Shown: positions 30,987-56,800 of the stretch, in pieces
Layout: each line of letters starts with the position of its first letter
How positions within the stretch are numbered: position 1 is the first letter of the stretch
Program-made: the position numbers and the translations under genes
The notes under the pieces: model-generated
Told to the model about the DNA's origin: nothing
The model's database searches: none
What the model saw: the letters and a program-made list of their open reading frames with translations, nothing else
Source of the DNA: Blastocystis sp. Blastoise
Lineage: Eukaryota > Sar > Bigyra > Opalinata > Blastocystidae
Length of the DNA: 64,000 nt
Assembly: GCA_039096225.1 (NCBI GenBank)
Contig: JBBPEB010000013.1
Coordinates: 701,001-765,000 of the forward strand
Direction of reading: 5' to 3'

Positions 30987-31470
30987 GTGGGCTGCTTACA
31001 GAACTCATACTGATCTTAAGACTTTCTATCCTGAATATCCTTTTTATGTTATTCTTATTCTATATAGATATTTATAAATTGTTTTTTCTATTATATTATC
31101 ATTAAAAATATAAATATAATAAAAATATAATAAAAATAATGAAATTTCTTAATTTTTTTTTACTTTTGAACTTGCTTTCCGTGTTAATAGTGATTTATTA
31201 TCTTGGGTTGGTTCTATTGATGAATTATTATATGGTATTGTTTTCCTTTATTTAGCTGCTTTAGGTTCTTCTACTAAGATCTTCCCTAAGGGTTTCAATG
31301 TTACTTCTCTTATTCTTGGTACATTAAGTCTTTTAGCCTTTGTTGCTGGTATTCTTTATCTTCTTTGGGATGGTTTCATATTTGCTGAATTTATCATCAG
31401 AGTTATCTATATGATTACCCTCTATATTTGGTTATTCTGGGGTTTCTATTTCTTCAGAACTATGGCTTAA
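30323..31470 (+). CDS. Multi-pass membrane protein of unknown function with an AT-AC intron
   Basis: Not recognised. It begins MSGEPAKKQSFLGAK, followed by a first hydrophobic helix (about residues 18-37), a soluble stretch containing KWWWTQRE, and several more hydrophobic segments up to FWGFYFFRTMA and TAA 31468-31470. This suggests four to six transmembrane helices in roughly 260 residues. Exons join in phase at GTATAC, GTAAAT and GTATAT donors. Near 30750-30810 an intron may or may not be removed, because both readings stay open. The last junction fits an AT-AC intron at 31035-31163, not a GT-AG one. Codons ending in C and AAG for Lys are commoner than in neighbouring genes, which often marks high expression. 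No function inferred. Confidence 0.75.
31035..31163 (+). other. U12-type (AT-AC) intron
   Basis: The donor reads ATATCCTTT at 31035-31043, a full match to the U12-type 5' splice consensus. TTTCTTAAT at 31145-31153 matches the U12 branch-point consensus TTCCTTAAC at 7 of 9 bases and lies 10-12 nt before the acceptor AC at 31162-31163. Splicing here joins CCT GA to T TTT GAA and keeps the frame (PDFELAFRVNSD). The obvious GT-AG alternative, donor at 31045 and acceptor after AATAG at about 31190, puts TGA immediately in frame. Confidence 0.75.
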
Positions 31471-32145
31471 ATGAATGTCTACTTTTTTTTTCACATGCTT
31501 TTTTAAATATTTTCTTTAATATATCAAGTTTATAAGATTCTTCTTTTGCATAACATGTCTTATATATCTCAATTTTAATCATATATATATATATTAATCC
31601 TATTTTTTGTTTTTTTTTTTTGTTTTTTTCGAATTCTACTATTTAACAGATACTTTTATCCTTTGAGAATGACATTCTAGGTATTAAACTATCATGAATC
31701 CTATTACTTTTAAACATAAACGAAATCTAACACATAATGAATACGAAAAGAGGGGACTTTTCGATTTTTGTCGTGTTGTATAACCAAAATATTTCGTTTT
31801 AATCTCTATTTCATTTAATTCAACATAAACCAAATAATCAACACAGTATCTGAACAAAAATAAATTCTAAAGAATAAAACATTGTCAATTCATCATTTCA
31901 GACTATGGTTAATTATCAGTATAAAGTCAATAAACGGAAACAACTAACTCCTAAAAAGTATATTCTCTATTTCTTTCATTCAAATACCTTTTCATCCAAT
32001 TTCTAGAAGTCTTTCCCAATTTAAGAAAAAACCAGACTTTGCAATTATTTCTATTTTTGTTGCTAGTATACATTATTTATTTATATAAACTTTCAAATCA
32101 TTCAAAAAATCTATTCTCTAACCTATTTATATAGACGAATCGGAT
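31471..32145. other. Intergenic, membrane protein to GATA protein
   Basis: Contains T-runs shortly after the stop (about 31600-31630), a plausible 3' end region. Nothing else is recognised. Confidence 0.6.
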
Positions 32146-32960
32146 ATGTCTGTCAACAATGGTTACGAATCGATTGCTCAATATAGTAATAATGATGTTT
32201 ATGAGCAAGATCCTATAGACGATGTCCTTGATGATCTAACAAGCGTTGCATCTGAGATGGAATATGGATATGAATCACCCACAAGTGAGAATCTCATTTA
32301 TTCAACAACTCTCATTCCTTTATCAACTACTACTCTTAATATAACACAAAAGGACAAGAAAGAGAAACCAAAATCTCAACCTGAACGCAGTTCTAAGGTG
32401 TATAAATACCGAGTTGTATGTTTTTTAACTTGTTTACACTTTTCTTTTTGTTCATATCTATGTGTTCTTATATATATATATATATATTTAAACATATACA
32501 GAAACGTTGTGCTTCTTGTAAGAAACGGCAAACTCCTCGGTGGCATGTTGTTCAAATTCCAAAAGAAGTATAAATACCATTATTTTATTCTTTTTCCTGT
32601 CTATTAATTCTAATTAATTGAATTCACTGTTTTAAACATTTTTATTTATTATAGAAACTTCTATTATGTAATGCTTGCGCTATGCGATTTAAGAAATATA
32701 AGTCTATTTGTCAGAATTGTTTACATGCCTACAAAAAAGATGAACTTGATATGATTATTTGTCCGAAATGTAAAGGACATTATCCTATTCTCAAAATGAA
32801 TCAATTTGAAGAAACCAATGATTCAGAACTTAATAATGTATATATCTCATTATACTATTCGTATTCTTATATTTATTTAAAATAATTATCATCTATATAG
32901 GATATAATGAGTGAAATTGAAACACCACTATCAGAAAAGAGTCCTGTATCCACATTTTAA
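32146..32960 (+). CDS. GATA-type zinc-finger protein with a second CxxC pair
   Basis: Four exons, about 200 residues. The N-terminal part is acidic and Ser/Thr-rich. A GATA-like finger is split by an intron: CASCKKRQTPRWHVVQIPKE, then KLLLCNACAMRFKKYK. This keeps the C-x2-C...TPRW...LCNAC frame of GATA factors. It continues directly into a second candidate zinc site made of CQNC (about 32714) and CPKC (about 32762), resembling a zinc ribbon. The last exon ends SPVSTF at TAA 32958-32960. GATA fingers bind DNA or partner proteins in the nucleus. Met replaces the usual Gly/Leu after NACA, and the finger loop differs from canonical, so binding to GATA itself is not assured. Confidence 0.8.
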
Positions 32961-33570
32961 TTTGTTTATTGTGTTGTTTATTTGTTTATATGTTTTGTCC
33001 AACTCATTTATGAATCTATTTTGTTTTGTATATATATATATATTCTTTTCTACTAAACAGATTATCTTCATTTGGTTATTATTCTACTTTAAAATAATAA
33101 CTATTGATCAAAATTGATTCTATACTATATGAGTAATACTATAGAAAATAAAATAATGTATTAAACAAGAAAAAATAAAAAGATCAAATTTGTGTTTAAC
33201 ATTTGAATCATAAATCGCATTCAAATCTTAATGAAATTTTTATTATAAACGATCCACAAATGAGCCATAGCATATATATTTGTAAATAATGGATCACTGA
33301 GACATCATCACAATAAAACCATCTTTCGACATCATTACTATATTTACTGACTCCTGTTTATTATAAAAAATCATGAATTATGTGTATATATGATTCAGAG
33401 AAGAAGTCTAAAAAAAGAAAAAAACCCGCATTTTTGTTTCACTTTTGTTTTTTCGATTTCTCTATTTGATTTTTTAATTCCTATTTGATTTTTCTTTTAA
33501 ACTATTTATAAAAGGTAAACTAATCTCATAGATAGAAAATAAGTTTATTTATAGGAATTGAATTTCAAAA
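32961..33570. other. Intergenic, GATA protein to ATR
   Basis: No gene seen. Short TA runs near 33030 resemble intronic sequence, so a GATA 3' UTR intron is possible but unsupported. Confidence 0.55.
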
Positions 33571-47157
<13,587 letters not shown>

Positions 47158-47708
47158 GAATAAACATACTATTTCTCTGTATTCTCTTTATTTTAAATAT
47201 ATATGTTTATTTATTTTCAATTTTTCAATTTTCAATAACTATTTATTAAGATATAATAAAAATCTGGAATTTCATATTGAATATATTTGTTTTATTGTTA
47301 AATAATTACTAATTATCCCAAGTAAAGTTCATAATTAAGAAACTAATATCAGATTAAATGCCATTAATATCTGTTATATAGTAATCGTATCTAGTTCTTT
47401 CAAATATAGAACTATAACAATAAAATTATCAAAATCTCAAAAAAAAAAAACTGATCAATACAACTTTTAAATGTTATTCTTGATATAATTAATTCTTAAA
47501 TCATTAGTTATAAATTGCTATATACTTAAAATATGATTCTTTGTATAAATTAAATAATGATCAGTATGAAAACACTTTATACACAAAAAACTAGTATCCT
47601 ATTATAATATGCAATCTATTTCATATTTAAATAACCATAAATTAATATCAGAGGAAAACAGAACAAAAATATTTTAAATAACTATTATTTCATATTTTTA
47701 AAGAAACT
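47158..47708. other. Intergenic, ATR to LARP7
   Basis: Holds the ATR 3' end and LARP7 promoter. A homopolymer A run lies at about 47440. No gene seen. Confidence 0.6.
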
Positions 47709-48864
47709 ATGAGTGACCTTACAATTGAATCAGATCTGATCAAACAAATTGAATTCTACTTTAGTGATAGCAATTTAAGTAAAGATCGTTTTATGATGCA
47801 ACAAGTGACCTCTAATGCTGAAGGTTATGTTCCTTTAGAAACCATTTCCAACTTTAAAAAGTACGCTATATACATACATTATGAATTCTGAGTTGTTTAA
47901 TAGTTTTCTAGACTCTTTTCATTTAGTTTATATTTATAATTTTATCTATAGGATACATTCGATGACAACAGATATAGAATATATAAAACGATGTTTGGAA
48001 AAATCAGAGGTATTAGTTTTTAATGAGGATAAAACCAAACTGAAGAGAATTGTTCCTGTAGGTCAAATAGAATCTGCTGATAATAGAACAATATTTGTGG
48101 ATCATTTAGATAAATCTTGGGATCACGATTATATTAAATCACTCTTTAAAAGTTGTGGAACTGTTGATTATGTAAGTCTACCAAGAGAAAGGATTTCTAG
48201 GCAGTTCAAAGGATTTGGATTTGTTGAATTTCATGAAAAAGAAAGTGTTGATAAAGCTTTAGAAATGAATGGGTATCATAAAGAAGGATGGATTCATTCA
48301 TTACATGTCATGACAAAGTATGAATGGACAAATGTATATATATGTTATATTATTATTATTATTATTATAATTATTATTTGTTGATTATATATATTATATA
48401 AAGCGTAAAGAGAAATTTATAAGTCAGCAAGCAACTATAAAGAAACAGCACACTATTTCTCAAGAAACTAAAGATATGATTCTTATGAAATATATAAAGA
48501 ATAATACTAAAGAAAAAGATATAAAGCAATTATTAATGGTATATATATATATATTGTTTTATTATTATTATTATTATTCTGGTTATAGTTACTATAAATA
48601 TGTTTATTGGCTATATATTATTATTATTATTATTTTACATATTATTATATAGATGATTGCACCCTATACATATCTGGATTATAATTTATATCCTAATTTA
48701 GATTTCTATAAATATATACCTATATATAAAGATGAGAATGAAAAAAATATTTGGACTTATGTTATTGCACGATATTGCAATCCACTTGTATATATATTTA
48801 GAATATAATTCTATATTGTAAATACAATCAATATATATATATATATTATTATTATTATCTGAGA

Positions 48865-48941
<77 letters not shown>

Positions 48942-49651
48942 GGCTGCTCAAGTAGCTCAAAAGTTTTTTATAGAGCATCCGCAATTTTCTATAGAGGATC
49001 AACCTATTGAAATACGTTTTCTTACACCTACAGTATATATTATTTTATAACTATTTTTCTATAACTATAACTATTATATATATATATATATATATAAGCT
49101 ATTATGAATTGAAATAATCATTTACTTTCTATATATTATGAATATTATAAATATAGGAAGAAGTTATATATTGGAATAAGATAAGAGAATATGCTATGGA
49201 GACAACTAATATAGGAGATGAAGAAGTAGAGAAAATAGAACAGGAAACTATTCAATGTTTATATGAATATCCATTCTCTACTAAAGAAGTCAATAAAGAT
49301 ATGATTGAAAAAGAAGAAAAAGATGATAACAATAATGATAATAATAATGATAATGATAAAAATGATAATGATTCAAGTGATAGTGAATCAAACGAAATTA
49401 AACAAAACACCAATGAAATTAATACTCCTCTATTAGAGGTGGAAATATCAGAGAAAAAGGAGAAGAAAGAGAAAAAACAAAAGAAAGAGAAGAAAGATAA
49501 AAAACAAAAGAAAGATAAGAAAGAGAAAAAAGAGAAAAAAGATAAGAAAGAGAAAAAAGATAAGAAAGAGGAAAAACAAAAGAAGGAAAAGAGTTCTCAT
49601 AAGCGAAAACATGAAGAGGATACGTCTTCAAAGAAAATAAAACATGAGTAA
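47709..49651 (+). CDS. LARP7: LARP7-type La-related RNA-binding protein
   Basis: About 470 residues in six exons. A La motif (IKQIEFYFSDSNLSKDRFMM, then an intron, then IHSMTTDIEYIKRCLEKS) is followed by KLKRIVPVG and an RRM (RTIFVDHLDKSWDHDY to KGFGFVEFHEKESVDKALEM). The linker between them resembles the RKKPLG region of LARP7. Downstream, PTEEVIYWNKIREYAMETTN resembles the end of the LARP7 xRRM. The C terminus is Lys/Glu-rich with KEKKDKK repeats and a nuclear-localisation-like end (KRKHEEDTSSKKIKHE). LARP7 proteins bind the 3' oligo-U of Pol III RNAs: 7SK in animals, telomerase RNA in ciliates, U6 in others. Which RNA is bound here cannot be told. A genuine La protein is the alternative but fits the RRM linker less well. 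Confidence 0.82.
48860..48936. repeat. ATT microsatellite in a LARP7 intron
   Basis: About 24 ATT units before the exon beginning AAQVAQKFF. Confidence 0.9.
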
Positions 49652-50189
49652 AATCTATATGTATATTTTTAGTATATCTTTGTCAATTTTATAAAAACAT
49701 TGTTTTGTAAACATTATTGTTTTAAAGAAAAAATTATCAACAATTATATGCTTACAACAATTCTTACAACATTAGCAATATTCAATGAACTCAAAAAACA
49801 CTAAATACGCATAAATACTCTATTAAAAGTCGTGTTGTATCAATAAATGTATCTATCCTATAAGTCTTTATAGTATTCTTGCACAATTCAGTATAAAACC
49901 TATATAAATATTTGAATTGATAACAAATAATATGGAATTAAACAAAAATTTAAAATAAACAAGACTCCCTATTAGATAACAACCAATCAAATACGATTTA
50001 ATTGTGTTCTTGTTCTTATTCTTTTCTTAAAGACATTTCAGACTTTTTCAGCAACAACCTGAAGGAAACTGAATATCAGAAGAAATGCACAATTATTATG
50101 TATATATTATTTCGTTTTTCGTATTTGAATCTTTTTGTTTATTCTTTTACTTGTTATTGAATCAAGTACTCGTTTTCTATCTAAAAGAA
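49652..50189. other. Intergenic, LARP7 to VMP1
   Basis: No open frame of note. It has a higher G+C share than the introns, as in other intergenic spacers of the window. Confidence 0.6.
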
Positions 50190-52216
50190 ATGTTCTCTTC
50201 ATCAACTAGTTCAAGAAGGGTAGTTTTTTTACAAATTATCTTTTTTATTTTGAATTTATTTTAAATGTAGAATATACCGAAACGTCACTTAAGGAGCTCC
50301 TTTTGGTATTTTTGCTATAGAACAAAAAAAACTATTGCTTATAAATATCGTGAGTTCGTAGAATGCCTTCGAAAAGATCCTCAAACCAGATATTGTTTTT
50401 GTATGTTTCTACGATTCTATCTACTATCATAGTTCAGTTTAATTTGTTTTATTGATAAATTATTGAAATCTATTAGTTTTTTTTTAATTTTTATTGCAAT
50501 TTTTAGATGCTTCTTTGTTAATTCTTGGTGTTTTTCTGCTTTTAATATGCCCATTATTTTGGTTAAAGCAGGAAATGTCCTTTATTAGTCATATAGCATC
50601 AGTATATATTTTTATAGTTTTTATAATAATTTTTTTTATTGTCTATATATATTATTTATATAGCTTTTAATTAATGCAATTATGTGGTTTATTTTAGGAG
50701 TTCTTTCTACAATTGGTTTAGGTATATATATACATATATAGATTATTTGTTAATTCTATAAAATAGTATTTGTATTTCTATATATAGATATAGTTTTATT
50801 GCTAATTCTATTCAATACTATTTCTATTTCTATATAATACTAATTTATATATATATATAGGTGCTGGTTTGCATACATTTGTATTATTCTTAGGTCCTTA
50901 TATAATAAAAGTAGTATTAACTGCAAATGAATGTGAATCCTTAAATTTTGATTCTACTCCTTCATGGTTAACTTGGGATGGAGTATTTAATATTATTAGC
51001 TATCCTGAAGAATCATTTCAAGTATATATATATTAGATATATTATATTTATTAGAATTATTATTTATTAATATATGAATCTATTAATACTAAATTAATAT
51101 TTATCTATACTATATATATATATAACAATACTTATAGAATCAACATTATATCTCTTTCTTCTATAGTGTGGAAAAGAACCAATTATTCCATTAACATTAG
51201 TAGGTACACTTCGTAAAGTCTTATTTCCTTCTATATGCTGGGGAGTAGGTTCTGCTATCGGCGAAACCCCGCCTTATTTTATAGCACGTGCTGCACGTAT
51301 GAATGGTCAAGATATTGATGAAATTAAAGAATTAGAATATCAGAATCATTCAATGACATTTATGGATAAAGTAAAATATTTTGTTGTTCATAATATTGGA
51401 AATGTTGGATTTACAGCTATATTTTTATTAGCAGCTATTCCGAATCCATTATTTGATCTAGCTGGTCTTGCTTGTGGATATTTAGGTATTCCTTTTATTA
51501 CATTTTTATCAGCTACTGTTTCTGCTAAAGGATTTGTGAAAGCACCAATTCAAGCATTATTCTATGTACTTATGTTTAGTTCTCAATTTTTAGATCCATT
51601 ATTATTATGGATTCATGAACATCTTAGTATTATAGAGAAACCAATTAATTTAGTATTGAATAGTATGTCGAAACAAGCTACAAATCAATGTACGGATGTA
51701 AAGAAAACTGGAAATATTGAGAATTGTGTTCAATGCTGTAAAGATACGATGAAAGGATCTAAAATTCAAGGGAAGTGCATTGAACGATGTCAATCTATGC
51801 TTAATGAAAGTGGTATTTAGTTTTTTTATTATAATAATAATAATTATTATTATTATTTTTTTTTACAATTTTATAATAGATTTATTATATAAATATTCAT
51901 ATTTTTATATAAATATTTTTTCTTATTTATATATATAGGTTCTTATTTGTCGATATTATGGAATATATTCACAGCAACAGCTATATTATATTTTATTATA
52001 TCTACTATTTATACCATCTATGGATCTAGAAAACTATTTAAACAGAAAAAACAAAAAGATATAGAGTATGTATTTGTTATTTTAGTAGTTTATTATTTAT
52101 TAATAATTATCTATATATATTTATATTTATATATATATTAATAATTATATAATTATTGATATAGAAATCCAACACCACAATCGCCTGTGAATATGTATAT
52201 TAAAACAAATATATAA
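50190..52216 (+). CDS. VMP1: VMP1 family ER lipid scramblase / autophagy membrane protein
   Basis: About 430 residues in eight exons. Start chosen at 50190 (MFSSSTSSRR), which joins in phase to NIPKRHLRSSFW. It has several transmembrane helices and the VTT/DedA core: LGAGLHTFVLFLGP, GVGSAIGETPPYFIARAARM, IPNPLFDLAGLACGYLGIPF. These closely match VMP1, an ER protein needed for autophagosome formation, lipid transfer contacts and phospholipid scrambling with TMEM41B. Before the last helix is a Cys-rich stretch of six cysteines (about 51690-51800). The gene ends SPVNMYIKTNI at TAA 52214-52216. Confident at family level. Confidence 0.9.
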
Positions 52217-52441
52217 TAATTAAATATATATAATTAGAATACTAATCTTTATGTTACTTTTTTTTATTTAATACTTATAATAATTATTTATATATAAAAT
52301 ATTTCTTATAATAACAAAATGAGCTTTTTATTATTAATTATTTTTTTAATAAATTTATTTTTATTTTTTAAATAAGACTATCTTATAAAATTCATAAATA
52401 TCACCTTATTTTAAGCATTAGTTCTTTTTTAGTGTTTTCTA

Positions 52442-52472
<31 letters not shown>

Positions 52473-53139
52473 TCCAGATTTATTTGATTTCTTTTATTTT
52501 CTTTTCTCTTTTTACTTCACATTCTTTTAATACTCATTTAATTATCATAGAATAGAATAGATTTATGAACTTTAGATATATATATGTATTATATTGTTTA
52601 ATTTCTCTTTTTAATCAGATTATTCAATTCCTTTGAGAATGTTCTTTTTTATATATATAAACATATTACAAACTTTATTTGTTGTTTTGTTTCTTCTATT
52701 TATTGTCATTTAGAGACACTTAAAGTCATTTTTAGAGTATTTTATCTATTTAACACTGTAATATAATCATAAATAGATGGAAAATATCTGGCAATACTAC
52801 TAAATGAAGAACTAAATAAACAAGAAACAGAACTATAGATACGTATCAAAAGCATACCTATATATTTATTATAGATTAATGAGAACAAAGAAAAATAGGA
52901 AAAAAAATACAAAATAAGAAAAAATATCTATCTATAAGCATAATAAGTAATTTTCTTTTAAAGCAAAATAAGAATATATTTATTATATAAAATAAAATCT
53001 GTTATTATGAAAGCATAAAAGAAATCAATTATATTAATAGCTATATAATTATAAAAAGACTATAATAAATTTTATATATATATATATTAGATTATATATA
53101 AAATATATAAACAAAACGTATATATATATAGAATCACTA
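52217..53139. terminator. Convergent 3' region of VMP1 and MFS transporter
   Basis: Both genes end here, so two 3' UTRs and transcription ends are expected. Includes a (TA) run at about 52445-52473. No gene seen. Confidence 0.5.
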
Positions 53140-54375
53140 TTACAGTGGTAAAAAATACATATTAAATTCAAATTGATTTTTCTCTTTCTTTTTCATAAAA
53201 AAATAGAATGCACCTAATAATATGCATCCAATAAGGACAAAGAAATTAAGAACAATCATTTCATAAAGAACATCATATTTTTCAAAGATGAGTATACTAA
53301 AGAAATCATAAAGTGCACAAAAGAAATAAGAAATTGCTAATATTATTGGAATACCAATAATAAATAAAGAATCTAGAATATCCGAAAAGAAAGCAATACA
53401 CGTAGGAAATAAAGGTCCAATAAAAAATCCAGAAATATAAAAGAGCCATAAACCGTATTGTCCTATTAATAATCCAATAGACATAAGTATAAAGATAATT
53501 GATAAATATAATAATAAACTAGGTATATGTCCAAGATAATCCATAAAATAACCTGAGAGAAGACGAGATAATGTATAAAATGCAAGAACAATTAATTGAT
53601 AAGATAATGGAGATTCTGGATTAGGAAGATTATATAAAAGAAGGAAATATTTAGAACCATAATAAGAAATACCAGATTCTGTCATACGTAGAATAAATAA
53701 TAATAAACTAGATATCCATATGATAGGAGTTGTACATGCGCTAATTATTGATGGCTTATTATTTTCTACTTGCTCTATTTCATATATAGAAGTACTTGGA
53801 AAAATAGCATAAATAATACAAAATACACAAATAATCGAAAGAAGAATCATTATATAAATAGCAGAATAGGGTAATATAAGGGAACAAAGATACACACCTA
53901 AGGAATATCCCAACCCAAAAAAGAAATGAAGCCAATTAAGAAGCATCGCCGTATGTGGACCAATTAACAAAATCGTTCCATAAGAAGAGAGATGACCCAT
54001 GAGAAATGATTTTGCAAAGAAATATATAGTGACAGACATGATGAAAAAGGATTCAGACAATGGAAAGCAGAATAAAATAAAAGATACAAGATATAGTGAA
54101 ATAGACACTATTTCTGATACTTTCATTATAGTAAGATTAGAATATATAGCATAGAAAAGAAATCCAAGGGATCGAACGAAGAATTCAAGTGGAACTCGAT
54201 CACAATTATTCATAGCTTTCAATGGATTCATAAACACGTCCTCAGCTCCATTAAAGAATCCTAATATAATCATATTAAAATATAATTTGAAAATGAGGAT
54301 GATTTTTCTTTTGTTGTGAGAAGCTTCCATCTTTTGTAAATTATCTTTAGATCTTACTGACTTGACATGTTTCAT
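53140..54375 (-). CDS. Major facilitator superfamily transporter, FucP/MFSD4-like
   Basis: A single exon of 411 residues, unusual in this intron-rich window. A basic N terminus (MKHVKSVRSKDNLQK) precedes about 11-12 hydrophobic helices. Features recalling the FucP/MFSD4 branch are NWLHFFFGLGYSLGVYLC in the first half, and SRLLSGYFMDYLGHIPSLL plus FFIGPLFPTCIAFFSD in the second. It ends in a basic cytosolic tail rich in Lys and Glu. It is convergent with VMP1 (923 bp between stops) and divergent from DBT. Substrate unknown; a sugar is possible by family analogy only. Confidence 0.75.
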   Translation of the reverse strand: MKHVKSVRSKDNLQKMEASHNKRKIILIFKLYFNMIILGFFNGAEDVFMNPLKAMNNCDRVPLEFFVRSLGFLFYAIYSNLTIMKVSEIVSISLYLVSFILFCFPLSESFFIMSVTIYFFAKSFLMGHLSSYGTILLIGPHTAMLLNWLHFFFGLGYSLGVYLCSLILPYSAIYIMILLSIICVFCIIYAIFPSTSIYEIEQVENNKPSIISACTTPIIWISSLLLFILRMTESGISYYGSKYFLLLYNLPNPESPLSYQLIVLAFYTLSRLLSGYFMDYLGHIPSLLLYLSIIFILMSIGLLIGQYGLWLFYISGFFIGPLFPTCIAFFSDILDSLFIIGIPIILAISYFFCALYDFFSILIFEKYDVLYEMIVLNFFVLIGCILLGAFYFFMKKKEKNQFEFNMYFLPL

Positions 54376-55473
54376 AAAACAAACTGTTTTCTCTCAAATA
54401 TCTTCTTATGAAAACACAAAACCCTTACACTATTCAAAAAATTATAAAATCTGAATCAAAAAAAAAATCTCATTTTTATCTGAATTAATACAATTCTGGT
54501 CAATCATTTTATTATTTTCTAACATTATTATTTGATTATTTCATTTTTCCACACAATATAATATATATATGAATGAATATTTATAAGAAATAAATAAAAA
54601 TAATATCATGAGTCACATTTATTTTTGATTAGTATAAGCATATATGAATATTTGAAGATATGAATGTGAATATATATTGTTTAGATTTCTTTCATTGAAT
54701 TCTACAATCATATGAAGCATTTTCAGTATATTTTGACTGCTTTTTTCAATATTTTTTTATAAATTGCATTGTTCTGATATGTGAAATGTTTGATTCAATA
54801 TAAATACATAGTTAGAGTAGCGACAATAATGAGTTTTTGTTCACGACAAACAATTTTCTTCTTCTTTTCAGCTGTTTCTATACTTGTTATTATTTATAGT
54901 TAATGATTAATGCATTTTATATCACAAATATCATAAAAATCATTAATATCAATTAAACAACACAAATAAAGTGAATTTGAAAGAAAAACTCTTTGTTTAT
55001 TTGTTATTCCTCATTTATTACGAATAAAATAATGATTTTTAACTTATTCGTCATTACATCTAACTACGCGTTTGTTCGAAAATAAATAACAAGATATCTT
55101 TTAGACCCAAGAATGAGAATGATTTTTAGAATGTTTTCTTTATTATGCTTTTTTCATACCCCAGACAATCTTTATTTTATTGTACATAATAATACTGTTT
55201 GAAAAATAATTATTTATAATAAAACATCACATTTTATTAGTTATTTGTTAAAAATATATTTTTTTTAGCAACTACAAATGAAACTAGAATGATGTAAAGT
55301 TGAATATAAGCCTACAAAATGATTAATATATATAAAACGAATGATAAGAAAAGAAAACGGGAAACAAGAGTCTTTTAGTGTGGATTTTCTAAAGTTTCAA
55401 GAGGAAACAATAATATTGATTCTTAGCAATTAAACTCTTATTTTAATTAGATTTACGTCATTGATCCTTGATA
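54376..55473. promoter_or_regulatory. Divergent promoter region, MFS transporter / DBT
   Basis: A gap of 1.1 kb between divergent starts. Apart from the weak 24-codon frame at 54829 it has no supported gene. Confidence 0.5.
54829..54903 (+). CDS. Possible 24-residue membrane micropeptide
   Basis: ATG to TAA encodes a peptide beginning MSFCSRQTIFFFFSAVSI, essentially one transmembrane helix. It lies alone in the divergent region between the MFS transporter and DBT. No family is recognised. Chance is a strong alternative, because hydrophobic codons are T-rich. Confidence 0.2.
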   Translation: MSFCSRQTIFFFFSAVSILVIIYS

Positions 55474-56703
55474 ATGAATTACGGTAGAATAATCTATCCG
55501 TTACAGAATTTATGGAAAGGGTATAACCCACAATTATTATATAGTCTTCAAACTCCTGTATGTTTTTAAGATTATAGTTTTTTAATATTGTTTAGATTAC
55601 TTCAAAAAGATCTTTCTATAAAAGTAGATTGCTAAATGTAGAAATTCCATTCAAATTAAATGATATTGGTCCAGGAATTGGTCATGTCGAGATTCTTCGT
55701 TGGTTTGTACAACCTGGTCGTCATGTAAATGAATATGATCCTATTTGTGAAGTACAAAATGAAAAAGTATATTTTCTAATTGTGTGTTTTTGGTTAAATA
55801 TACTTTTTTTTTTCTTTAGGCAACAGTAGATATTTCTAGTAGGTTTGATGGTACAATTAAAAAATTATATTTTAATGTTGGAGAACAAGTACATATAGGA
55901 CAAACCTTATTAGATATAGATGTATGATATTTTTATTATTTTTTTATTAATACTATTTTTATTTAATTTATTGGTTGTTTAAATATTTTTGTTTTTATTT
56001 TTATTTTTATTTTTATTTTTATTTTTATTTTTATTTTTATTTTTATTTTTATTTTTATTTTTATTTTTATTTTTATTTTTATTTTTATTTTTATTTTTAT
56101 TTTTATTTTTATTTTTATTTATTCTGATTTATTGTTTGTTATAATTATATATTTATTTATATATTTATTTATATATTTATATATATATATAAATAGGTTC
56201 CTGAGGAAGTAGCCAATCGAACTAAAGCTTTAGAGGAAACAGAGTTACAACGTCAAAAAGAAGAATCAGATCAACAAAATCATAATTATAGAAAAGGTAA
56301 TCCTATATTTATTATATTATAATATTGTATAATATATTATTCTTAGTATTTTCATTTTTTCTTCTATTACTATTATTTATATATATAATAATAATATTAT
56401 TATACTAGTCTTGATTTATCATAATAATATTCATACATATCATACTATTTTTATTTTATAGAAGATAATTCTGCAATAAATAATATGCCTCCATTATCTT
56501 CATCTGTGAATAATTATATGGATAATTCACCTTCATTATCAAATACTATTCTTTCTCCTCTTCCTTCTATACCTAGTAATACAGATAAACTTTCTATTAC
56601 TGATACTTCTATATCTCCTAATGATTCTATCAATAATATAGAAAATACAAATAGTCATGATGAAATAAAGAATAATTCTTCTCTTATAAATAATGTATCC
56701 TCA

Positions 56704-56734
<31 letters not shown>

Positions 56735-56752
56735 GTGAGACTGATAAGATTA

Positions 56753-56800
<48 letters not shown>

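Noticed and set aside
31035-31190. GT-AG intron from 31045 to about 31190 in the membrane protein
   Set aside because: It would place TGA directly in frame after the junction, and the well-coding stretch FELAFRVNS would be lost; the AT-AC model keeps both.
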